The notes under the pieces are model-generated. The model was not told the origin of the DNA, made no database searches, and saw only the letters and a program-made list of their open reading frames with translations. Of a stretch of 7,831 bases of DNA, positions 1 to 5,553 are shown piece after piece. The position numbers and the translations under genes were made by a program. Origin of the DNA: Christensenella sp. UBA4379. Lineage in GTDB: Bacteria; Bacillota; Clostridia; Christensenellales; Aristaeellaceae. The first letter of the stretch is position 1. Each line of letters starts with the position of its first letter. The stretch covers positions 2,970-10,800 of the forward strand of contig DGRV01000104.1 of assembly GCA_002391225.1 (NCBI GenBank). The letters run 5' to 3'.

Positions 1-330
1 GCCGACGAATTTGTCCAGCAGTCCGCCGTTCACGGCGGCGTCGAAGTAGGGCTTGTTCTTATTGGCCCAGAATTCTTCGTTGCCCTCCTGCACGGAGCCG
101 GCGGCGCCGGTGCCGTTGTCGCGGACCGCGGTGATCCTGCCGTTTTCGTCCACCTCGACCGTCAGCTTCACATTATAAAACGGGGGATGAATAAAAGGAG
201 CGGTGGAAGGATAATTGCGCTGGTCTACATTCGCGTCACCCTCCAATACCTGATCCGCCAGCGCGCAGCAGGCGCAAAGGGCCAGGCAGAGCGCCATCAT
301 GAGGCTTAACCCTAAACGAAACTTTTTCAT
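1..330 (-). CDS. Secreted protein, possible FMN-binding domain (3' end cut by window edge)
   Basis: The first 110 residues are visible, read from an ATG at 330-328 to base 1 without a stop. An AAGGAGG ribosome binding site lies 6 bases upstream, and the flavodoxin stop is only 16 bases upstream, so the two are cotranscribed. Residues 1-25 form a signal peptide: MKK, a hydrophobic Leu/Ala/Cys core, then an ALA|D cleavage site. The Cys residues do not make a good lipobox, so secretion by signal peptidase I is more likely. The mature part has VKLTVEVDENGRITAV near residues 54-69, followed by DNGTG. This strand-turn-strand pattern, with a glycine-flanked turn and a later Asn/Lys-rich stretch, resembles the start of small FMN-binding (FMN_bind) domains found beside flavodoxins in Clostridia. 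The Ser/Thr that would carry covalent FMN would lie beyond the window, so the assignment is not proven. Confidence 0.55.
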   Translation of the reverse strand, partial: MKKFRLGLSLMMALCLALCACCALADQVLEGDANVDQRNYPSTAPFIHPPFYNVKLTVEVDENGRITAVRDNGTGAAGSVQEGNEEFWANKNKPYFDAAVNGGLLDKFVG

Positions 331-346
331 CTTCGTCCTCCTTCTT

Positions 347-762
347 TTATGCCAGTGCCGCGCCCAGGGCCCGGCAGGCGGAGAGCCCCTCGTCGTCCGG
401 GGCGTTGTTGCACTTCACGCTGGAAGCGGCCAGGGAGATTCCCTTTTCCGCGCAGCGGGCTTCCCAGTTTTCCAGCCATTCGCCCACACCCCAGTCGTAG
501 CTGCCGAACAGCGCTACCTTTTTTCCGGGCAGGGCCGGCTCGATGCTTTCCAGCATAGGCAGGAATTCGCCGTCCTCCAGCTCCTCAGAACCCATGGCCG
601 GGCAGCCCAGCGCCACCGCGTCATAGCCGTCCACTCCGCTTACGTCCGCGCAGGCCAGCAGGTCCGTCTCAGCCCCGGCTGCCTTCGGCCCTCGGCCACC
701 GCCTGGGCCATGGCTTCCGTATTTCCCGTTCCGCTCCAGTAGATCACCGCAACCTTGCTCAT
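347..762 (-). pseudogene. Flavodoxin, interrupted by a single frameshift
   Basis: Flavodoxins are small cytoplasmic FMN proteins that carry one or two electrons and often replace ferredoxin when iron is scarce. The gene starts at ATG 762-760, after AAAGGAAGG with a 9-base spacer. The first 25 residues read MSKVAVIYWSGTGNTEAMAQ and on to VAEG, including the phosphate-binding loop SGTGNT. The rest of the protein is in another frame: GAETDLLACADVSG, the FMN-contact strand DAVALGCPAMGSEELED, GKKVALFGSYDWG, and the C-terminal helix ending at TAA 347-349. The two frames join near 684-692. Adding one base there gives 138 residues, the usual length of short clostridial flavodoxins. Either a one-base deletion has inactivated the gene or the base was lost in sequencing. 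No slippery heptamer is visible, so programmed frameshifting is unlikely. It lies 50 bases after the DUF3793 gene, in the same operon. Confidence 0.85.
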
Positions 763-789
763 GGTACAAAACCTTCCTTTCGTCTGTTC

Positions 790-805
790 CGATTCATCCG
801 AATCG
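790..805. repeat. Intercistronic hairpin CGATTC-N4-GAATCG
   Basis: A perfect 6-base inverted repeat with a 4-base loop lies in the 50-base gap between the DUF3793 stop and the flavodoxin start. No T-run follows it on the minus strand, so it is not an intrinsic terminator. It could stabilise or process the message between the two cistrons, or be a chance palindrome. Confidence 0.4.
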
Positions 806-812
806 TGTGTCT

Positions 813-1361
813 TTATCTCGCGACCGCCAGCCTCTCCAGGGAAAAGCCGCGTGACAAGCAATTCAGGTACACCTCCGTGCAGCGCCTGCACCGGGCAAAC
901 TGCCGGACAGCCCCTTCCACGTCGTCGTAGACCTTCCAAAGCCCGGAGAGCTTATAGCTCTCCTTTCGGTGCATGAAGCCGTCTACGTCCGCCGGCGGAT
1001 AGCCCAGGAACAGCCCCACTTCATGGGGAAATTCCTTTTCCGTCCGCAGCCGGGAAATCAGCCGGGCCAGGCAGGCCCCGGCGCTCCGGCCGGTATATCC
1101 GCATTCCGCCAGCAGCTTTTTAGAAAGCGGATCGCACAGGTTCTTTTCCAGCAGCTTCGGGCGGTAGAGATAGAGCAGGGCTTTCCCGTCCCGCCATCTC
1201 ATGGGCAGGATCCGAAGGCCCTTTTTCCTCAGCCGCTGGTTCAGGCGGCGCAGCTCCGCTGTCATCTGCTCCCGGCTGTCGAAGGCGCAGCTGAACATGT
1301 TCCCCGTTTTCAGGCAGGCCATGGTGGGCGCGCAGCAGCGGACGAGCGTTTCGTTGGACAT
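813..1361 (-). CDS. DUF3793 family protein
   Basis: A 182-residue cytoplasmic protein of a Clostridia-typical family with no established biochemical function; the genes often sit near flavodoxin and iron-uptake genes. Family hallmarks are visible in order: CCAPTMACLKTGNMFSC (residues 9-25), KGLRILPMRW (47-56) followed by ALLYLYRP (61-68), CGYTGRSAGACLARLISRL (87-105), the strongly conserved FPHEVGLFLGYPPADVDGF (111-129), and LWKVYDDVEGA with CRRCTEVY (141-165). It is Cys-rich (C9, C10, C25, C76, C87, C97, C158, C161, C168), which would suit metal or redox chemistry, though this is inference. The ATG at 1361 is preferred over an upstream TTG at 1376 because GGGAGG stands 5 bases before it. It is the first gene of the operon that continues into flavodoxin and the secreted protein. 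Upstream are a promoter, two palindromic operators and an intrinsic terminator. Confidence 0.9.
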   Translation of the reverse strand: MSNETLVRCCAPTMACLKTGNMFSCAFDSREQMTAELRRLNQRLRKKGLRILPMRWRDGKALLYLYRPKLLEKNLCDPLSKKLLAECGYTGRSAGACLARLISRLRTEKEFPHEVGLFLGYPPADVDGFMHRKESYKLSGLWKVYDDVEGAVRQFARCRRCTEVYLNCLSRGFSLERLAVAR

Positions 1362-1366
1362 CGCAG

Positions 1367-1372
1367 CCTCCC
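1367..1372 (-). promoter_or_regulatory. Ribosome binding site that fixes the DUF3793 start
   Basis: The minus strand reads GGGAGG followed by CTGCG and ATG. This places initiation at 1361 rather than at the in-frame TTG at 1376, which would overlap the site itself. Confidence 0.75.
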
Positions 1373-1384
1373 TCAATTCTAAAA

Positions 1385-1400
1385 GTTAGTTGTTACTAAC
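1385..1400. promoter_or_regulatory. Palindromic operator candidate, copy 1 (GTTAG-N6-CTAAC)
   Basis: GTTAG TTGTTA CTAAC is a perfect 5+5 palindrome 23 bases before the DUF3793 start codon, and the inner bases extend it to GTTAGT-N4-ACTAAC. A second site with the same arms and spacing lies at 1462-1477, which makes chance less likely. TTAG/CTAA half-sites recall DtxR/IdeR/MntR metalloregulator operators, but the N6 spacing does not match the classical DtxR site, so the regulator is not assigned. In RNA it could also fold as a small hairpin. Confidence 0.6.
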
Positions 1401-1410
1401 CATTGCCTTC

Positions 1411-1457
1411 AAAAAAAGCCGCATAGGCACTCAAAGGAGGTGAATATGCCCAGCGGC
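1411..1457 (-). terminator. Intrinsic terminator in the DUF3793 leader, loop with anti-Shine-Dalgarno sequence
   Basis: On the minus strand GCCGCTGGGCA (1457-1447) pairs with TGCCTATGCGGC (1429-1418), giving 11 pairs with one G-U and one bulged base, and is followed directly by seven T residues (1417-1411). This is a strong Rho-independent terminator. The 17-base loop contains UCACCUCCUUU (1443-1433), identical to the 3' end of bacterial 16S rRNA and complementary to ribosome binding sites. It lies downstream of the 1484-1512 promoter and upstream of DUF3793, so it should act as an attenuator or end a short RNA. It may also stop transcripts from the HxlR operon, which has no clearer terminator of its own. 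Confidence 0.8.
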
Positions 1458-1461
1458 AAGT

Positions 1462-1477
1462 GTTAGCTTCGTCTAAC
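1462..1477. promoter_or_regulatory. Palindromic operator candidate, copy 2 (GTTAG-N6-CTAAC)
   Basis: GTTAG CTTCGT CTAAC, extending to TGTTAG/CTAACA at 1461-1478, begins six bases downstream of the -10 box and covers the predicted transcription start. This is the standard position for a repressor site. It shares arms and spacing with the copy at 1385-1400, 77 bases away. A metal- or redox-responsive repressor is the natural guess given the DUF3793 and flavodoxin genes it would control. Confidence 0.65.
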
Positions 1478-1483
1478 AATGAC

Positions 1484-1512
1484 ATCATAACAGACATTCT
1501 CTAAATTGTCAA
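1484..1512 (-). promoter_or_regulatory. Sigma-A type promoter for the DUF3793 operon or small RNA
   Basis: The minus strand shows TTGACA (1512-1507), a 17-base spacer and TATGAT (1489-1484): a perfect -35, a five-of-six -10 and ideal spacing. The predicted start is near 1477, inside the palindromic operator. The surrounding DNA is clearly AT-richer than the flanking genes. Confidence 0.85.
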
Positions 1513-1533
1513 CTATTCAGGATTGTCTGTTAT
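1487..1533. repeat. 10-base inverted repeat around the -35 box
   Basis: ATAACAGACA (1487-1496) and its exact complement TGTCTGTTAT (1524-1533) flank the -35 hexamer at a centre-to-centre distance of 37 bases. The left arm overlaps the -10 box. They may be paired half-sites of a second regulator, distinct from the GTTAG palindromes, or a stem in read-through RNA from the HxlR operon. Confidence 0.45.
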
Positions 1534-1544
1534 TGACATCCTGA
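1517..1544. repeat. Inverted repeat upstream of the promoter
   Basis: TCAGGAT-T-GTC (1517-1527) pairs with GAC-ATCCTGA (1535-1544), giving ten pairs with one bulge and a 7-base loop. It lies 31 bases after the HxlR stop and just upstream of the -35 box. There is no T-run on the minus strand, so it is a poor terminator. It overlaps one arm of the 10-base repeat, so it may be an upstream regulator site or a 3'-end stabilising hairpin for the HxlR message. Confidence 0.4.
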
Positions 1545-1575
1545 TGATCGGTCCGGTCTTCCCCGCATTTTGCAG

Positions 1576-1986
1576 TTATTCCTTTTGTCTGTCCGCGTTT
1601 TCGTACAGCTGGTCCTCGTACTCAAAACCCCAGTTCATGATGGCGTAGAACACGGGCAGAAGGCCCCGGCCCATCTCGGTCAGGGAGTATTCCACGTGTG
1701 GCGGGATCTCGTTGAACTGTTCCCGGCTGATCAGCCCGTCCTCCTCCAGCTCCCTCAGGGCCTTGGTCAGCATGGTATTGGTGATGCCGGGCAGGTCCTT
1801 TTTGAGCTGGCCGAAGCGGACGGTGTCGTAGATGCACATTTCATACATGAGCTGGGACTTCCACCGGCCCTGCAGCATCAGCAGCAGCGGGGTCACCGGA
1901 CAGCGGCCGTCCTTCGTGACGATGCCCTGCCGGATGTTTTGAAGGTATTCCTCATAGGTCATATAGCGCTTCGGCTCATTCGTCAT
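1576..1986 (-). CDS. HxlR-family winged-helix transcriptional regulator
   Basis: A 136-residue DNA-binding protein, the normal length for single-domain HxlR regulators, which act as dimers and often sense aldehydes, quinones or oxidants through an N-terminal cysteine. Visible signatures are GRCPVTPLLLMLQGRWK (27-43) with the family Cys at 29, RFGQLKKDLPGITNTMLTKALRELEEDGLISR (57-88) holding the helix-turn-helix, and wing plus dimer helix VEYSLTEMGRGLLPVFYAIMNWG (98-120). C51 is a second cysteine. The start codon lies inside the helicase gene, overlapping it by 11 bases, with GGAGG at 1999-1995 eight bases upstream. It is therefore translated from the end of the TerB/ATPase/helicase message and is likely to regulate that operon, perhaps through palindromes near 7439-7502, or the neighbouring DUF3793 and cupin genes. 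The target is inference. Confidence 0.93.
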   Translation of the reverse strand: MTNEPKRYMTYEEYLQNIRQGIVTKDGRCPVTPLLLMLQGRWKSQLMYEMCIYDTVRFGQLKKDLPGITNTMLTKALRELEEDGLISREQFNEIPPHVEYSLTEMGRGLLPVFYAIMNWGFEYEDQLYENADRQKE

Positions 1987-4228
1987 TCCGTTCGCCTCCG
2001 TCCTCTCCCCAGGAAAGCACCCGCCGCTTCATGCCGGACACATCCAGCACGCCCCAGGCAAAGCCCTTGCGCACCAGCTCGGGCGGGACATACTCGTCAT
2101 ATTTTTCAAAGACCGGGTTTTCCTTTGGATATATCAGCTCCAGGGGGTCGAATTCCCTTTGTGCCTCCTCCCGGACCAACGCATAGAATTCGCTTTCATC
2201 CGCCTCCATGGTGAACTGGAGATAATAGGGCCTCCGGGCGCTCACGCCCCTGAGCCCCAGACGCTTTCCGCACCGGAGCTTTAAAAAGCGCTCCAGTGCC
2301 AGGAAGGCGTAGCTGCCCAGCCAGGGAAACAGGGCCCACATTTTGCCGCCCAGGTGGATCAGCGGCTTTTGTGTAAGCCCGGCGGTCTTCGCCGTCTCCC
2401 GGGCCTCCGTGAGGCGGCAGACGGCGTGGGGCATCAGGTAGGGGTACTGCCTCTCTTCCGCCAGCACGGCCCGCATTTTTTCAAGGATCCGGGTGTGAAT
2501 GTCCCCGGCCACCAGGCCGAAAAAGGCCGGGATGTTCCCCTTGACCAGGGTGCAGTACACCTCCCGCCGCTTGTGGTCCACCTCGTCCACCGCCCAGACC
2601 CGGCCGGCGATGGCGATCTTGTCCCCCACGGGCGGGGGCTTGACGATGGTGCCCAGCTGCTCGGACCCGGCCCGGACGGTGTACTCGATATTCTCCTGAA
2701 ACACCGCGTAAAACTTGTAGCTGCTGATGACCCGCTCCCCGGCAAGGCCCAGGATCAGCCCGCCGTTTTCCGTCCGGCTGATGTGGCCGGTTTCCAGCAG
2801 ATGGCGCAGAAGGAGGCGGTAATCGTCCTGGGTGATCCGCTGAAAGCAGCTCAGCGTCAGCACCCGGGAGGCCAGCTCCCCCGGACTCATCTCCCCCAGG
2901 GAGGCCAGGGTGCTCATGGTCTGGTGATAGAGCAGGCTGTAGGGCAGGCGGTCCATGCGCGGCGGCTCCACAAAGCGCTCCTCGGCGTACAGCTGGACCA
3001 GCGCGATGCCCTGGACCAGGTACCAGGGGATGCTCTCGGGCAGCATGGCCCGGGCCTCCTGGTGGTCCTCCCGCATGACGAACCACATCTCCGGCGGGTC
3101 TCCCCTTCTGCCGGTGCGGCCCATGCGCTGCAAAAAGCCCGAGACGGTAAAGGGCGCGTCAATCTGAAAGGCCCGCTCCAGCCGGCCGATGTCGATGCCC
3201 AGCTCCAGCGTGGCCGTGGCGCAGACGGACATCAGGCTCTCGTCGTCCTTCATTTCCTCCTCGGCGCTCTCCCGGTAGGAGGCGGAGAGGTTGCCGTGGT
3301 GGATCAGGAAGCGGTCCGGCTCCCGGTTCGCCTCGCAATACTGTCGCAGCGTCTGGCAGACCGACTCACATTCCTCCCGGGAGTTGGTGAAGACCAGGCA
3401 CTTTTTCCCCTTCGTGTGCTCGAAGATGTAGCCGATGCCTGGGTCGGCGTTCGCCGGGGCGCGGTCGGTTGGCGCTTCCGCCAGGGGCGTATGGGCCGGG
3501 GCGGGCTTTTCCTCGTCCGCCTGCGGGGCGGTGTTGTAAAAGTGCTCCATGCTCAGCCGCCAGACCTCCCGGCCGCCGTCGAACCTGGGGATGATCGTCC
3601 CTCGGCCGCTGCCGGCCGCCAGGAACCTGCCCGCGTCCTCCGGGTTGCCGATGGTGGCGGAAAGGCCGACGCGGCGGGGAGAACAGCCCGCCAGGCGGCA
3701 CAGCCGCTCGATCAGGCAGAAGGTCTGCAGGCCCCGGTCCGCCCGGAGGAGGGAATGGATCTCGTCAATCACGATGAAGCGCAGGTCCCCAAACAGGGAA
3801 GGGATTTCCATGTGCCTGTTGATCAGCAGGGCCTCCAGGGATTCCGGGGTGATCTGCAGAATGCCGGAAGGATGGCGGAGCAGCTTTTGTTTCCGCGAAG
3901 CCGCCGCGTCCCCGTGCCAGCGGGTGACGGGAATCCCCGCCTCCTCGCACAGCTCGTTCAGCCGCCCGAACTGGTCGTTGATCAGGGCCTTGAGCGGGGC
4001 GATGTACAAAACCCCCACCGAAGCGGACGGGTTTTCCTCCAGCAGCGTCAGGATCGGAAAGAAGGCGGCCTCCGTTTTGCCCGAGGCGGTAGAGGCCGTC
4101 AGCAGCACGTTGTCCTCGGTGCCGAAGATGGCTTCCCCCGCCGCGTTCTGCACAGCCCGAAGGCTCCGCCAGCCGGAGCGGTAAATATAATCCTGAATAA
4201 ACGGCGCGTAGCGCTCAAACACGTTCAT
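1976..4228 (-). CDS. DEAD/DEAH-box superfamily 2 helicase, Lhr/BrxHI-like
   Basis: A 750-residue ATP-dependent nucleic-acid translocase. All core motifs are intact: motif I ASTASGKT (45-52), Ia IAPLKALINDQ (76-86), Ib TPES (127-130), II DEIH (155-158), III SAT (190-192), IV LVFTNSRE (278-285), V ATATLELGIDIG (337-348), VI QRMGRTGRRG (367-376). The stretch from about 390 to 590 resembles the Lhr-core winged-helix and barrel region. The C-terminal part ends in a conserved-looking block with ENPVFEKYDEYVPPELVRKG (703-722). Lhr proper is about twice as long; this size fits the shorter helicases of the BrxHI kind found in type 2 BREX beside BrxD. An Ala/Pro/Glu-rich insert (about 235-263) separates the two RecA lobes. 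The start overlaps the ATPase stop as ATGA, and GGAG lies 8 bases upstream. Strand unwinding or remodelling together with the neighbouring ATPase is the likely role; the substrate is unknown. Confidence 0.9.
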   Translation of the reverse strand: MNVFERYAPFIQDYIYRSGWRSLRAVQNAAGEAIFGTEDNVLLTASTASGKTEAAFFPILTLLEENPSASVGVLYIAPLKALINDQFGRLNELCEEAGIPVTRWHGDAAASRKQKLLRHPSGILQITPESLEALLINRHMEIPSLFGDLRFIVIDEIHSLLRADRGLQTFCLIERLCRLAGCSPRRVGLSATIGNPEDAGRFLAAGSGRGTIIPRFDGGREVWRLSMEHFYNTAPQADEEKPAPAHTPLAEAPTDRAPANADPGIGYIFEHTKGKKCLVFTNSREECESVCQTLRQYCEANREPDRFLIHHGNLSASYRESAEEEMKDDESLMSVCATATLELGIDIGRLERAFQIDAPFTVSGFLQRMGRTGRRGDPPEMWFVMREDHQEARAMLPESIPWYLVQGIALVQLYAEERFVEPPRMDRLPYSLLYHQTMSTLASLGEMSPGELASRVLTLSCFQRITQDDYRLLLRHLLETGHISRTENGGLILGLAGERVISSYKFYAVFQENIEYTVRAGSEQLGTIVKPPPVGDKIAIAGRVWAVDEVDHKRREVYCTLVKGNIPAFFGLVAGDIHTRILEKMRAVLAEERQYPYLMPHAVCRLTEARETAKTAGLTQKPLIHLGGKMWALFPWLGSYAFLALERFLKLRCGKRLGLRGVSARRPYYLQFTMEADESEFYALVREEAQREFDPLELIYPKENPVFEKYDEYVPPELVRKGFAWGVLDVSGMKRRVLSWGEDGGERNDE

Positions 4229-5553
4229 AAGGTAAACTCCGCAAAGCCCGCTTCTGTCTGATCAGAAACGGCCTCTGATTTGGCAAAAGAAAACTCATCC
4301 GATTGAAGCAGGCCGGCGATGGTCTGATCCGGGTGCTGGTAGAGCAGGTCCATGAGCTCAATAAAGTCCCGGATGACCTCGCGGGGAGTAATATGCTCCT
4401 CCGCGCCGATCCTGCTGTATTCAGTCTGAATGAACACGGCCAGGTCTTCGGTGCCGATGGTCCGCTCATAGCCGTAGAGCCCGGCGTGCATGTCCGAAAG
4501 CTTCTCGCAAAGCACGAGCATTTCCTCCGCCGTCAGCGGGTCCAGGCGGATGACCGGGGCCAGTAGGTCCCGCGCGCCGGGCCTGGAAAAGCGTCCTTCC
4601 GCCAGGCGGGAACGGAGGGCCTCATAGCTGTATACGCCCCGGCGCTTGTCCTCCAGGGCCTGGGGTGTCACCCCCATCAGGATGCCCAGGTATTTGGCCT
4701 TGCCCTGAAGGGTGTCGTTGTACATGGTCAGCAGCTTTTCATAGTTGTACTGCCGGGTGACGCTGTTCGGAATCTTGTAGAGGTTCACCAGTTCGTCCAC
4801 CATGATCATCATGCCCTGATAGCCTGCCAGGCGGAAGAAAACGGCGAAGAGCTTGAGGTAATCGTACCAGTCGTCGTCGGTGATGATCATCTGCACGCCC
4901 AGGGCCTCCCGGGCTTCGCTTTTTAAAGTATATTCTCCCCGGAACCAGCGGAGCACCTTTCCCTTCATATCATCATCGCCGTTTATATAGGCGCGGTAAT
5001 AGGCCGAAAGCAGCCGGCCGAACTCAAAGCCGTGCACCAGTTCACTGACGGAGGAGGTGACCGAAAAGATCTTCCGGTCGGTGGCCGCCGTCAGGGCCGG
5101 GTCGTCCGCGGACAGGCCCGTTTCCCGCATGGCCTCGCTCTGGACCGCGCTGATCCAGCGGTCCAGCACCAGCGTCAGCGCGCCGCCCTCGGGCTTGGTC
5201 TTGGTGGACAGGTTGCCGATCAGCTCCCGGTAGGTGGCCAGGCCCTGGCCGCGGGTGCCCTGGAGGCGGCGCTCGGGAGAAAGATCGGCGTCCGCCACGA
5301 TGAAGCCCCGCTCCATCACGTAGTTGCGGATGGTCTGGAGCAGAAAGCTCTTGCCACTGCCGTAGCGCCCCACGATGAAGCGGAAGGAAGCCCCGCCCTC
5401 GGCGATGATGTCCACGTCCCTAAGCAGGGCCTCGATTTCGTTTTTCCGGCCGACGGTGATATAGGGCAGGCCGATGCGCGGCACCACGCCACCCTTCAGG
5501 GAGTTAAGCACGGTCTGCGCGATGCGTTTGGGTACTTTTTGCTGTGTCGTCAT
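4225..5553 (-). CDS. P-loop ATPase of the DUF2791 / BrxD type
   Basis: A 442-residue AAA-like ATP-binding protein. After an N-terminal helix and VVPRIGLPYITVGRKNEIEA (23-42) comes Walker A GRYGSGKS (62-69, K68), then GFIVADADLSPERRL (83-97), typical of BrxD-type ATPases. Walker B is GMMIMVDEL (247-255, D253/E254). A sensor-1-like strand YLGILMGVTPQ (288-298) leads into SYEALRSRL (309-317), and TPREVIRDFIELMDLL (389-404) forms the lid end. Proteins of this family partner with a helicase in type 2 BREX and in other defence-associated loci; the mechanism is not settled, but ATP-driven assembly on DNA is the usual proposal. The start codon overlaps the stop of the TerB gene as ATGA, with GGAGG 9 bases upstream, and its own stop overlaps the helicase start, so the three proteins are translationally coupled and probably form one complex. 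Confidence 0.9.
   Translation of the reverse strand: MTTQQKVPKRIAQTVLNSLKGGVVPRIGLPYITVGRKNEIEALLRDVDIIAEGGASFRFIVGRYGSGKSFLLQTIRNYVMERGFIVADADLSPERRLQGTRGQGLATYRELIGNLSTKTKPEGGALTLVLDRWISAVQSEAMRETGLSADDPALTAATDRKIFSVTSSVSELVHGFEFGRLLSAYYRAYINGDDDMKGKVLRWFRGEYTLKSEAREALGVQMIITDDDWYDYLKLFAVFFRLAGYQGMMIMVDELVNLYKIPNSVTRQYNYEKLLTMYNDTLQGKAKYLGILMGVTPQALEDKRRGVYSYEALRSRLAEGRFSRPGARDLLAPVIRLDPLTAEEMLVLCEKLSDMHAGLYGYERTIGTEDLAVFIQTEYSRIGAEEHITPREVIRDFIELMDLLYQHPDQTIAGLLQSDEFSFAKSEAVSDQTEAGFAEFTL

Larger units (their letters stand above)
1411..1477 (-). ncRNA. Candidate small RNA or attenuated leader, about 67 nt
   Basis: The 1484-1512 promoter predicts a start near 1477 and the terminator ends near 1411. 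The RNA would begin with the hairpin GUUAG-ACGAAG-CUAAC, followed by a short single-stranded stretch and then the terminator hairpin, whose loop displays UCACCUCCUUU. C-rich loops that pair with ribosome binding sites are known in Firmicute small RNAs such as RsaE and the iron-regulated FsrA. The length, operator control and loop fit a trans-acting riboregulator, but a simple leader attenuator explains the same elements. No known RNA family is recognised. Confidence 0.45.

Noticed and set aside
640..939. 99-codon minus-strand frame overlapping the DUF3793 end and the flavodoxin start
   Set aside because: Only its last part is real: it is the flavodoxin N-terminus in frame. The upstream part is the DUF3793 gene in the wrong frame.
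1362..1376. Upstream TTG start for DUF3793
   Set aside because: The ribosome binding site GGGAGG falls between this TTG and the ATG at 1361, so the ATG is the better start.
2354..4261. 635-codon open frame on the plus strand opposite the helicase
   Set aside because: Its translation is rich in Gly, Pro, Gln, His and Arg with no recognisable domain, and it mirrors a helicase with every motif intact. It is a shadow of GC-rich coding DNA.
1976..5553. Complete type 2 BREX / PGL system
   Set aside because: Only BrxD-like and BrxHI-like proteins are present. PglZ, PglX, PglW, BrxA and BrxC are not encoded in the window.
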